Origin: Singulisphaera sp. GP187
Lineage (GTDB): Bacteria > Planctomycetota > Planctomycetia > Gemmatales > Gemmataceae
Direction: 5' to 3'
Assembly: GCA_945868575.1 (NCBI GenBank)
Contig: CAMBMH010000020.1
Coordinates: forward strand, 1-36,979
Length of the DNA stretch: 36,979 nucleotides
Made by a program: the position numbers and the translations under genes. The notes beneath the pieces are model-generated. The model was given only the letters and a program-made list of their open reading frames with translations. It searched no databases and was not told the DNA's origin. This document shows, piece after piece, positions 26,086 through 33,491 of this stretch. Numbering within the stretch: position 1 is the stretch's first letter; the number at the start of each line of letters is the position of its first letter.

Positions 26086-27039
26086 GTGCTTCATTGTTTG
26101 ATTCTTTTGGTGGGTCAGGTGGCAGCCCCAGCCAATAGCCAAATGCCAATCCCGATTCGCCTCACAACCGATGGCGAATGGAAGGGGCATATTCGGGTTT
26201 CGCCTGATGCGACGGCGCTCCATTTCACACGGATCCGTCCCACCAAGGAGCGCGGTCCGCTGATGGAATTGGCAATCGTGCCCTTGGGAAAAAAGGATCA
26301 GGGGCAAAATAGCGGAATTCCGATTCCTATTGGGGAGATCAAGCCCCTTCTCAAGCCGGATCCTGGTATTCCCCAATTTGATGGGCACATTCATCCTGAT
26401 GGATCGCGGATCACCTATGTCCACGACATCCTCCAAGGGACCGATGGAAAGCTCCATATTCACACCGCCAAAATCGATGGCACAGATAGCAAAATCGCCA
26501 TTCCCCATGTGGCGTTCGAGGAATCGCCCCGCTGGTCGCCTGATGGTAAGCAGTTGCTTTGGGTCTCCACGCGAAATGGAAATCAGGAACTTTACAAAAG
26601 TGGTCCCCAAGGCGAGGGGATTGTCCGGTTGACCAATCACCCGGATGCCGACAATCAACCCTGGTGGTCGCCTGATGGGAAGGAGATTGTGTTTGTCTCT
26701 TACCGTGAGGGTGGGGCGAGGCTTTTCAAAATGAAGTCGGATGGATCGGGTACAAAGCGGTTGATTCCCCCTCGTTCCGGGCAAGGGTCCCCGGTTTCCG
26801 GGATGGGGAGTGAGAGTTGGCCTGTCTGGTCTCCCAAGGGGGACAAGATTGCGTTTTCGTGCCTTTTGCAAGGACAATCTGACATTTTCACTGTAAAACC
26901 GGACGGAACGGATCTGCGCCGGATCACCGATCATGGGGCACACGATACTTTCCCCGCCTGGACTACCGATGGCAAGGCATTGCTATTTTGTTCGGGCAGG
27001 GATGGGGGGACGGATATTTATGGGGTTCTGGTGCCTTAA
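26086..27039 (+). CDS. TolB-like beta-propeller protein, secreted
   Basis: 317 residues starting at GTG 26086, with AGAGG six bases before it. A short hydrophobic N-terminus (LHCLILLVGQVAAPANS) looks like a small signal peptide. The body is a PD40/TolB propeller with repeated blades: IRVSPDATALHFTRI, PRWSPDGKQLLWVSTRNGNQ, PWWSPDGKEIVFVSYREGG, PVWSPKGDKIAFSCLLQGQ and PAWTTDGKALLFCSGRDGGT. Each ends with a strand such as DIFTVKPDGTDLRRIT. No peptidase or other catalytic domain is attached, unlike TolB-DPP fusions. It follows the cytochrome gene by 68 bases on the same strand and may be cotranscribed. Its partner is not evident. Confidence 0.82.
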   Translation: MLHCLILLVGQVAAPANSQMPIPIRLTTDGEWKGHIRVSPDATALHFTRIRPTKERGPLMELAIVPLGKKDQGQNSGIPIPIGEIKPLLKPDPGIPQFDGHIHPDGSRITYVHDILQGTDGKLHIHTAKIDGTDSKIAIPHVAFEESPRWSPDGKQLLWVSTRNGNQELYKSGPQGEGIVRLTNHPDADNQPWWSPDGKEIVFVSYREGGARLFKMKSDGSGTKRLIPPRSGQGSPVSGMGSESWPVWSPKGDKIAFSCLLQGQSDIFTVKPDGTDLRRITDHGAHDTFPAWTTDGKALLFCSGRDGGTDIYGVLVP

Positions 27040-27420
27040 TGAATTTGAGATCCTGATTTTTTATTATAATTTGTATAAATAGTAATAATTAAATCGGTTT
27101 TCATAACATAAGCAGATAATTGTTATTAGTGATTTCACCGCCCGCCCGAGTGCTCAAAGGTCCAATTTTGTCACCAATAGAGTAGGGCAAAAATATTACG
27201 ATGCCATCGGCGAATAATTACCTTTCTCGATGATGATGAAAAAAATGTTCCATTCTTCGCCAGATGATTTGTTCCGGAAACGCCAAAATGGATTACCAAT
27301 GTCCAAAAAGGAATGGGATTTTATATTGGAAGGCCTTTCAACTGCGGAATGTGGTTTCATTTTCAAAAAATGGAAAATCCATCCAATCCGACTCCTGGGG
27401 TGAAGAGCTATCCAGCCAAA
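27040..27420. other. AT-rich intergenic region without a convincing gene
   Basis: Distinctly AT-richer than the surroundings (for example 27058-27120). A short open frame, 27230-27403 on the + strand (57 codons, starting with three ATG codons and reading KKEWDFILEGLSTAECGFIF), lacks a ribosome site and I cannot support it as a gene. No terminator, tRNA or insertion-sequence end was recognised. Confidence 0.4.
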
Positions 27421-27753
27421 TCAGGGGAATCGCCTCAGGAAAAGGAAACTTTGGACAAGGGCGACAATTAGACCCCCTATTATCACCGCCCCACAGGATA
27501 GCGCGTAAGTATCAATGTTCATATTCGGGATGAAATATAAAATCATTGAAGCAAAGACATCCACAATCCCCACAATGAAAAGGCGCTTTGCGGCGTAAGT
27601 GTTGGCGGGATACCAAACCTCCGGGTTGGATTGCGTTTTCGGCACACGGAATCCGTACCAGGGGTTCGGTCCGATTTTTCCAAAGATTAAAGGGATGCTG
27701 ATTAGTGAAAGAAGGATGCCCGAAATGGTGTACATCAACATCAAGGCAAGCAT
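27421..27753 (-). CDS. SdpI/YfhL-family small membrane protein
   Basis: 110 residues. The start at 27753 is chosen because GGGAGG lies seven bases upstream; an ATG at 27786 would add 11 residues. Three hydrophobic segments are visible: LMLMYTISGILLSLISIPLI, LFIVGIVDVFASMILYFI and CGAVIIGGLIVALVQSFLFL. Between the first two lies the family signature GPNPWYGFRVPKTQSNPEVW followed by YPANTYAAK. This matches the N-x-x-Y-G-x-R-x-P-x-T ... W ... N pattern of SdpI-like proteins. Bacillus SdpI is an immunity protein against the SdpC toxin, but most family members are uncharacterised and no SdpC or SdpR gene is nearby. Inner-membrane protein of unknown role here. Confidence 0.8.
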   Translation of the reverse strand: MLALMLMYTISGILLSLISIPLIFGKIGPNPWYGFRVPKTQSNPEVWYPANTYAAKRLFIVGIVDVFASMILYFIPNMNIDTYALSCGAVIIGGLIVALVQSFLFLRRFP

Positions 27754-27760
27754 GGAAAAT

Positions 27761-27766
27761 CCTCCC
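27761..27766 (-). promoter_or_regulatory. Ribosome binding site of the SdpI-like gene
   Basis: GGGAGG on the minus strand, seven bases before the ATG at 27753. It decides that start against the upstream ATG at 27786. Confidence 0.65.
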
Positions 27767-27952
27767 TGGCCTGTCAAACGCGACACAATTTTCCGAAAAT
27801 GTCTATTGAAAACATCTGTTTTTGAGAGTTGTTCGGGTTATTTCCTTTTTCCAAATCCATAAGGAAAACTCTATTCGTTTTGATCTTCCCCTATTGGTCT
27901 AAAAATCCCCGTAATGCAAAAAGTTGCGGCATGGATTTGGCGCGCTATGGGA

Positions 27953-28819
27953 TTATTTCATCTTTTGGGGTTCACGGAACAGCAATTGGGCAAAATGGAA
28001 CAGATCGCTCTTCCATACTTTGAAATCGTGTTGGCCTTTGGGAATGACCCTGTAGATGTGGGGGATCTTTTTCTCGTCGAGCATTTTGTGAACATTCTGG
28101 CTGATTCGAAAAAGACTATCCTTGTCCCCACAAGCCACATACAAAAGGCGCAGTTTCCTTGTCGTTTCTTCGGGATCCCGGATGAGCTCGGGAGTTGGTT
28201 TTGTGTTGGGCGCGGAAGAGAATCCCCCGACCCATGCAAATGTGTCGAGGTTGTTCAGGCCAAAATTCAACGATTGACCTCCCCCCATCGACAAACCGGC
28301 CAAAGCGCGGGATTCCCGGTTGGTTTTTACAGAATAGGCCTTTTCGATGGCTGGAATCAGATCTGTGAGGAGGTCCTTTTCAAATGCGGCAAAAGCGGGG
28401 GATTGTTTGGGAATCGGATCGTTGGATTTGATATCTTTCGCAGCCCGGCCATTGGGCATGACAACCACCATGGGAACCGCTTTCTTGTCCGCAAAGAGAT
28501 TGTCCATGATCAAATCGGGATTGCCTCCGCGAGGCCATTCGTTTTCATCGCCGCCAATCCCGTGCAGAAGATAGAGAACCGGGTATTTTTGCGAAGTGGA
28601 ATAACCAGGAGGAGTATAGACACTGGCTTTGCGTTTGATCCCGACCGTTGTCGAGTCATAAACAAAAGTTTCCAGCTTGCCGCGTTCAATATCCTCGCGA
28701 CGGGAATCAAATCCCTGGGGAGGAGATGGAAAATTCTCCTCATTGGCCTGCGAGAATATTGGTTCCGGCGTAAAGGTCATGGCAAGGATCACAAAAGGGG
28801 TATAAATACGTGAATTCAT
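27953..28819 (-). CDS. Secreted esterase, esterase D / feruloyl-esterase type alpha/beta hydrolase
   Basis: 288 residues with an N-terminal signal-like segment (YTPFVILAMTFTPEPIFSQA). The fold is the PF00756 esterase family: KRKASVYTPPGYSTSQKYPV, LYLLHGIGGDENEW, VVVMPNGR, then nucleophile Ser177 in RALAGLSMGGGQSL. Asp232 (VACGDKDS) and His264 (PKGQHDFKVWK) complete the likely triad. The family includes feruloyl/xylan esterases (XynZ type) that release phenolic or acyl groups from plant polysaccharides. The substrate here is not deducible. The ATG overlaps the stop of the MarR gene (ATGA), so the two are translationally coupled and presumably induced together. Probably periplasmic or extracellular. 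Confidence 0.88.
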   Translation of the reverse strand: MNSRIYTPFVILAMTFTPEPIFSQANEENFPSPPQGFDSRREDIERGKLETFVYDSTTVGIKRKASVYTPPGYSTSQKYPVLYLLHGIGGDENEWPRGGNPDLIMDNLFADKKAVPMVVVMPNGRAAKDIKSNDPIPKQSPAFAAFEKDLLTDLIPAIEKAYSVKTNRESRALAGLSMGGGQSLNFGLNNLDTFAWVGGFSSAPNTKPTPELIRDPEETTRKLRLLYVACGDKDSLFRISQNVHKMLDEKKIPHIYRVIPKGQHDFKVWKSDLFHFAQLLFREPQKMK

Positions 28820-29292
28820 GTTTGGTCCTCGTGGGGGTGCTGGGAAATGGATTCGCCGATGCGGATCAGATCAGGGTTAAGCGCGCTCGTAATCCGCTTG
28901 AGCAGGAAAACCAGGGTTTTCGCTTCACCTGGCTGTAGCGAGCGGAAGATTTGCTCACGGATGCGCTTTCCTGCTTTCCAGAGTGATCGAAATTTTCGTT
29001 GGCCTGCCGGTGTGAGATAGACCGTTCTGGCACGGGCGTCCTCCGGGTGGGTTTCGCGGCGAATCAGTCGATGTTTTTCAAGCAAAATGAGCATGGCTCG
29101 CACGGTGCTTGGATCGGAGTCCATCCGCTGGGCAAGTTCCCGTTGAGTGAGAGCATTGCCCCGGGCAAGAGTTGCAAGGAGTACGAATTGGTCTGCGGTC
29201 ACACCATGGGGGGCGAAAAGGGCGTCGGACCTTCTGTGGAGGGTCAGATACGATGCACGGAGTGCAATCGGGAGTTCGGTTTTCGGATTCAT
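28816..29292 (-). CDS. MarR-family transcriptional regulator
   Basis: About 158 residues with the start at 29292 (MNPKTELPIALRAS); a further ATG at 29325 would add 11 atypical residues (CVYACFLKPT). No clear ribosome site is seen for either. The winged helix is recognisable: HGVTADQFVLLATLARGNAL, TQRELAQRMDSDPSTVRAML, LLEKHRLIRRETHPEDARAR and TVYLTPAGQ, the last two being the wing. MarR proteins are dimeric repressors that usually release DNA on binding small phenolic ligands. The gene heads a two-gene unit with the esterase and faces the cupin/dehydrogenase pair. A perfect palindrome 19 bases upstream of its start is a candidate autoregulatory site. Assignment to MarR is firm; the ligand is unknown. 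Confidence 0.9.
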   Translation of the reverse strand: MNPKTELPIALRASYLTLHRRSDALFAPHGVTADQFVLLATLARGNALTQRELAQRMDSDPSTVRAMLILLEKHRLIRRETHPEDARARTVYLTPAGQRKFRSLWKAGKRIREQIFRSLQPGEAKTLVFLLKRITSALNPDLIRIGESISQHPHEDQT

Positions 29293-29310
29293 GGTTGGTT
29301 TCAAAAAACA

Positions 29311-29322
29311 TGCGTATACGCA
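29311..29322. promoter_or_regulatory. Palindrome, candidate MarR operator
   Basis: TGCGTATACGCA is a perfect 12-bp palindrome located 19-30 bases upstream of the marR-type start, where a -10 element could lie (TATACG on the minus strand). Location and symmetry fit an autoregulatory operator. No second copy was noticed near the cupin gene. Confidence 0.45.
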
Positions 29323-29553
29323 CAATTGATAATTTTACTCTCGCTGAGGATAAAGTCCAACATGGCAAAAAGGTAAGGAGCCAGGGGTATCATTCTTGAG
29401 GTTTAAGGAAGTTGGGGCTGCTCATCGCTATTGGATTCCAAGCCAACTTTCGCCCTAACGAATTCCTACACCTACGGGCAATGTTGCAGTATCTTCCCTG
29501 TGGGGTAAGAAAAACCACTCTGATCAAGCAGCATCATCAAAAAGTGGGGTCCA

Positions 29554-29949
29554 ATGGATATCCGAAGAATTGGTTCGCAACCATCAAACAAGGGACTTGC
29601 AGACTATTTTACCGGGGTAGTGCGCATCGATTCCCTTTTTAAAGCCGAAGAATCCACCCGCGCTGTTGGAGCGAGCGTCACTTTTGAGCCGGGTGCACGG
29701 ACAGCTTGGCACACCCATCCTTTAGGTCAAACCATCATCATCACCGCCGGATGTGGCCGGGCTCAAAAATGGGGGGGACCGATCGAGGAAATTCGACCCG
29801 GGGATGTGGTTTGGTTTCCTCCCGGGGAGAAGCATTGGCATGGAGCCAGTCCAACTACCGCAATGACCCATATCGCCATTCAGGAACAGCTCGACGGGAA
29901 GACCGTGGATTGGTTGGAAATGGTAAACGACGAACAATACCTTGGTTGA
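29554..29949 (+). CDS. Manganese-type cupin, (R)-mandelonitrile-lyase-like
   Basis: 131 residues, a single small cupin. The metal site is clear: His53, His55 and Gln59 in [18 protein letters not shown], and His94 in [16 protein letters not shown]. This spacing equals that remembered for the Granulicella hydroxynitrile lyase GtHNL (His53, His55, Gln59, His94). The ending [20 protein letters not shown] also belongs to this family. Members catalyse cyanohydrin cleavage in vitro but their natural role is uncertain; many are annotated simply as cupin. The gene is divergent from the MarR/esterase pair and 153 bases before an alcohol dehydrogenase. Cytoplasmic, no signal peptide. Possible job: handling of aldehydes or cyanohydrins (inference). 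Confidence 0.88.
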   Translation: MDIRRIGSQPSNKGLADYFTGVVRIDSLFKAEESTRAVGASVTFEPGARTAWHTHPLGQTIIITAGCGRAQKWGGPIEEIRPGDVVWFPPGEKHWHGASPTTAMTHIAIQEQLDGKTVDWLEMVNDEQYLG

Positions 29950-30102
29950 AACACCCAGAACCTCCCTGGAAACTGTTTCACTCGACTCCTTTTTGGGATC
30001 AAAAAATATTGGTTCAACCAAATGGAGGCTTCTGTTTTGCTGTTTCCTAAAATCCATATTGAGCCTGAGCTTTCCAAACCCAAGTTCTTTTTGGAATGAA
30101 AC

Positions 30103-31167
30103 ATGACACGAGCCTTTGCAGCAGCCAGTTCACAATCTCCCCTTGCCCCTGCCAACATTGCCCGGCGTGAAGTGGGCCCAAACGATGTGGAATTTGACAT
30201 CCTCTATTGTGGGGTGTGCCATTCGGATATTCACACTGTTCGAAACGAGTGGTCTGCATGGCCCACCGTTTATCCATGTGTTCCGGGGCACGAAATCGTT
30301 GGAAGGGTCACCAAAGTAGGCTCAAAAGTAACGGCATTCAAACCGGGTGATCTGGCCGCTGTTGGGTGCATGGTTGATTCTTGCGGAACATGTCCAAGTT
30401 GCAAGGAGAGCCTGGAGCAGTACTGCGACAATGGCGGAACCGTTTTCACCTACAACGGTCCCGATTCGCACAATGCCGCGCCTGTGACTTATGGAGGGTA
30501 TTCGGACAAAATTGTCGTCAACGAAAAGTTTGTTCTCCATGTTTCGCCCAAGCTGGATCTTGCCGCGACCGCGCCGCTTCTTTGCGCCGGGATTACCCTC
30601 TATTCCCCACTCAAACATTGGGGTGCCGGCCCTGGAAAAAAGGTAGGTATTGTCGGACTTGGCGGGCTGGGCCACATGGGGGTGAAACTTTCCCACGCGC
30701 TCGGGGCGCAAACGGTATTGTTCACAACCTCCCCTTCCAAGGTCGCCGATGGGAAAAGGCTTGGGGCGGGCGATGTTGTTGTTTCGACGAATGCCGAAGA
30801 GATGCAAAAGCACCTTCGCAGCTTTGATCTGATCATCAACACGGTTGCTGCCTCGCACGATCTTGACCCATTTTTATCCCTATTGAAAAGGGATGGAACC
30901 ATGGTCCTTGTTGGGGCTCCCGCTCATCCCCATCCTTCGCCCACCCTTTTCAACCTCATTTTGGCGAGGCGTTCGATTGCCGGGTCGGGTATTGGCGGGA
31001 TCGCCGAAACCCAGGAAATGCTCGATTTTTGCGCCGAAAGAAACATCGTTTCAGACATCGAACTGATTCCAATTCAGGGAATCAATGAGGCTTACGAGCG
31101 GATCCTGAAAGGTGATGTCAAATACCGGTTTGTGATTGATATGCAGTCGATCAGGAAATCGGTTTGA
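30103..31167 (+). CDS. Zinc-dependent NADP alcohol/aldehyde dehydrogenase, YahK/CAD type
   Basis: 354 residues, medium-chain dehydrogenase. Catalytic zinc ligands: Cys39 in YCGVCHSDIH, His63-Glu64 in VPGHEIVGRV and Cys161 in LLCAGITLYSPL. Structural zinc cysteines are 94, 97, 100 and 108 (DSCGTCPSCKESLEQYC). The nucleotide-binding Rossmann motif GIVGLGGLGHMGVKLSHALG is at ~183-202. TTSPSK after the second beta strand (rather than an Asp) fits NADP preference as in E. coli YahK and cinnamyl alcohol dehydrogenases. Reduces aldehydes to alcohols, often for detoxification. It follows the cupin on the same strand and may be cotranscribed. The short gap 29950-30102 contains an inverted repeat (TTGGTTGAA / TTCAACCAA) of doubtful meaning. 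Confidence 0.92.
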   Translation: MTRAFAAASSQSPLAPANIARREVGPNDVEFDILYCGVCHSDIHTVRNEWSAWPTVYPCVPGHEIVGRVTKVGSKVTAFKPGDLAAVGCMVDSCGTCPSCKESLEQYCDNGGTVFTYNGPDSHNAAPVTYGGYSDKIVVNEKFVLHVSPKLDLAATAPLLCAGITLYSPLKHWGAGPGKKVGIVGLGGLGHMGVKLSHALGAQTVLFTTSPSKVADGKRLGAGDVVVSTNAEEMQKHLRSFDLIINTVAASHDLDPFLSLLKRDGTMVLVGAPAHPHPSPTLFNLILARRSIAGSGIGGIAETQEMLDFCAERNIVSDIELIPIQGINEAYERILKGDVKYRFVIDMQSIRKSV

Positions 31168-31330
31168 GAAGACATTCCTAAAGCGCCCGCTGTTTGGACA
31201 GACGACAGCTTTGATAATCTCCCCCCTCACAACTTCAAATTTTTGCTCATGGTGGGGCGGGGGTGCGGAGTGGGCCAAGGAGTAATCACCATTTGTCACA
31301 TGCGATTGCCCAACCGGAATCGGAGTCCGC

Positions 31331-31603
31331 ATGAAAAACCTGTTTACGAATGCCCGGTGGGCCCTGGGAGCCATGACGCTCATTGTTTATGCGTCCATTC
31401 AGGCCGCGGGGGGAATTGATGCCGCGGGCGAATTGCTTCTGAAAGCTTTGGCAGCTTGTGCGTTTTCCTGGGTTTTGTTGGTAATTGTGGAGGTTTGCTA
31501 CCATGCCATCAAAGGCAAGGGGCAAGCATGTCCTTATTGTGGCGAATTGCGCCAGATGGCATCGTTTCGAGTTTACCAATCCTGTCCCAAATGTGGCAAA
31601 TAG
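31331..31603 (+). CDS. Small membrane protein with C-terminal zinc ribbon
   Basis: 90 residues; GGAG lies five bases before the ATG. Two hydrophobic segments (ALGAMTLIVYASIQAAGGI and LLKALAACAFSWVLLVIVEV) are followed by a cytoplasmic-looking basic stretch. A zinc-ribbon pattern ends the protein: ACPYCGELRQM, then SCPKCGK at the very C-terminus (two CPxC knuckles 17 residues apart). I do not recognise a named family. It stands alone, convergent with the caspase-like gene 90 bases away. Real coding is supported by the ribosome site and the intact CxxC pairs; the function is unknown. Confidence 0.7.
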   Translation: MKNLFTNARWALGAMTLIVYASIQAAGGIDAAGELLLKALAACAFSWVLLVIVEVCYHAIKGKGQACPYCGELRQMASFRVYQSCPKCGK

Positions 31604-31693
31604 GCAGTGAGCGAAAGGAATCGGAATCGGGAACACAAGCGGTTGTCCAAAAAAAGACCAAATGACCCTTTTAAATAGAAATAAAAATTCTCA

Positions 31694-33124
31694 TCAGGAA
31701 TTGGATTTGGGCAACAGGTGAAGGATGCCACCGGCGATTTTTGATTGTGTGGTTTCCGCCTGTCCGAGGAGTTCGGCAGGCTGGAAACCACGAAAGGTTA
31801 TGGCGTCGATTTCCAGTCCCAACTGGTAGGATCCTTGGGAGAATTCGGCTTTGTGTTCCAATTGGCTTTCCAGTTTCCAGCCGTTCGCCTTCATTCCCGG
31901 AATGAGTTGTTTTAAAGTGATTTCGGTTGATAATCCCATCCGGATCTCCGAGGGGCGAAGGTCCAGCGTCTCCAAGATCTCGGCAATTTTTTGCGGTTTG
32001 GAAAACCAGCTACTAAAGAAAGTCACATGCTCCAAAAGCCAACCCGCTTTGTCGGTTTCGTGGAGGTATTCCAGCCAATACCGGCCACCCGGAAATCGAA
32101 TGCCCGGGCCTTCCGCGTAGACATCGTCCTCGGGGAAGTCAAAATTGTTTTTCAGGCGGGCGACCGCGCGACCCAGGTCTTCCTGAAAATGTTCGGCCAG
32201 GGTTTCATTTACGCGGCTCGCGATGTATTGCGCGGAATAGGTTTTGCGGATGGCGGTCAAAACATCCTTGACCCGCAATGCCTCGGATCCCACAAATTGA
32301 ACCGAGGCGATAGGCGATTTTCCTAATGAGAGAGACGATTCGATCAATCTTGGTGTGAAATCTCCCAGGATGGTGGGATTAGCGGAGTTATTCACCAAAA
32401 GGGGAACCCCATTTGAGGGGTCACCAGCCAATTCGTCGAGTACCCGAGCCGATACAAACTTGTAAAGACTATTCAGAGTTAGGTGCTTCCCCTCAAGTGC
32501 CTCCCTGGCGCCACCGAGCGCCGCCTTGAGGTGATAGGTAAAAAGACTAAAGCGTGGGTCGGGAGACTCGTTGGAGAGGGTTTCGCAATCAGCACAGGAA
32601 ACCAGCACAATTGTTCCCTTTTTGCGACCAAAATAGTTGAACAATAAATCCGCTGTAATTTTCGAGTCATCCGATTGGAACCAGGAGGCGTCAACAATGA
32701 CGAATTTCTGTTTTGCTTTGGATTTGTCCAGAAATTTGAAAATCTGATCAAAACCGACAAGGCAACCGGGATCCTCTGCGTCGTAGGCATCCTCGGGAAC
32801 AAGATACATTTGATCCCCGATCGAAAGGCCATGCCCGCTGAAATAGAACAAAAGGGAATTTTCCGATCCGGCGCCTGCCGCAAGGCTTTTCACGGCGGCA
32901 AGAATGGCACCACGCGAAACGCTTGAGCTTTTCGTGGTTAGTGAACTTACCTTGCCGGTTTCGGCGCAAAGTTGGGTATAATTAAGGAAACAGTCGCGGA
33001 TCGCCAGAGCATCATTTTCAAATTGGCTCAGCGGGAGAAATCCGGAACCATCCACCTGCCTTGAAACGCCTATGGTCAGGACATGGATTGGCACCAAACG
33101 ACCGTCTTGGTCACTTGAATTCAT
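31694..33124 (-). CDS. Caspase-fold (peptidase C14-like) protein, probably catalytically dead
   Basis: About 476 residues with the start at 33124, preceded by AAAAAAGG at seven bases; the ATG at 33151 is the alternative. The caspase p20-like domain is clear: HVLTIGVSRQVDG, ENDALAIRDCF, then LLFYFSGHGLSIGDQMYLVP with the catalytic-type His98. Where metacaspases have D-A-C or D-C-C, this protein reads KFVIVDASWFQSDD, placing Ser147 at the Cys position (codon TCC, 32684-32686). The following family strand is present (GTIVLVSCADCETLSNE, then RFSLFTYHLKAALGG). The last ~210 residues are an unrecognised domain (VFF-, WLEYLHETDKAGWLLEHVTF). No signal peptide. Likely a pseudo-caspase scaffold; a serine-active variant cannot be excluded. 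Confidence 0.8.
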   Translation of the reverse strand: MNSSDQDGRLVPIHVLTIGVSRQVDGSGFLPLSQFENDALAIRDCFLNYTQLCAETGKVSSLTTKSSSVSRGAILAAVKSLAAGAGSENSLLFYFSGHGLSIGDQMYLVPEDAYDAEDPGCLVGFDQIFKFLDKSKAKQKFVIVDASWFQSDDSKITADLLFNYFGRKKGTIVLVSCADCETLSNESPDPRFSLFTYHLKAALGGAREALEGKHLTLNSLYKFVSARVLDELAGDPSNGVPLLVNNSANPTILGDFTPRLIESSLSLGKSPIASVQFVGSEALRVKDVLTAIRKTYSAQYIASRVNETLAEHFQEDLGRAVARLKNNFDFPEDDVYAEGPGIRFPGGRYWLEYLHETDKAGWLLEHVTFFSSWFSKPQKIAEILETLDLRPSEIRMGLSTEITLKQLIPGMKANGWKLESQLEHKAEFSQGSYQLGLEIDAITFRGFQPAELLGQAETTQSKIAGGILHLLPKSNS

Positions 33125-33491
33125 CCCACGGCCTTTTTTAAGCTCCGTCATATGGCATCTCTGTGCGGGCGATCAGAAATTGGCCAGGTTCAGGCTTTTT
33201 ACCCAATGGCCCATTCCCTGGATTTTTTGAGCCGCTAACGGCTTCGAATAGGCCGTCCAATAGGTCAACTTTGGATCGGTTTCGAAAATTGTTCCGCTCA
33301 TCTTTTATCAGCTTTTATTGTACGAGGAGGTTAGGTTAACATTCGCCCAATGTCACGGACGGCTTGTGGTTGGCTTGACCGCCCAGATTGTTTGGGTAGA
33401 TTGTCCGTTTGTAAGGAGAGTGCTGTTTAGTACAGCAATCGGCTAATACGGAACCCTTCAAATAGCACATTTTTATCCAGGACCCTCCGGC
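33125..33491. other. Intergenic region between divergent genes
   Basis: About 365 bases between the caspase-like and LamG genes. It must hold both promoters, but no convincing -35/-10 pair was picked out. A small inverted repeat, TGCTGT (33421-33426) and ACAGCA (33432-33437), lies 55-71 bases before the LamG start and could be an operator or just chance. Confidence 0.35.

Noticed and set aside
27230-27403. 57-codon frame in the AT-rich gap
   Set aside because: No ribosome site, no recognisable protein and low-complexity start; not enough to call a gene.
27914-28813. 299-codon plus-strand frame over the esterase
   Set aside because: It is antisense to a well-conserved alpha/beta hydrolase with an intact triad and has no protein features.
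29942-30021. Inverted repeat TTGGTTGAA / TTCAACCAA between cupin and dehydrogenase genes as a terminator
   Set aside because: The arms are about 60 bases apart and no T tract follows, so a functional hairpin is unlikely.
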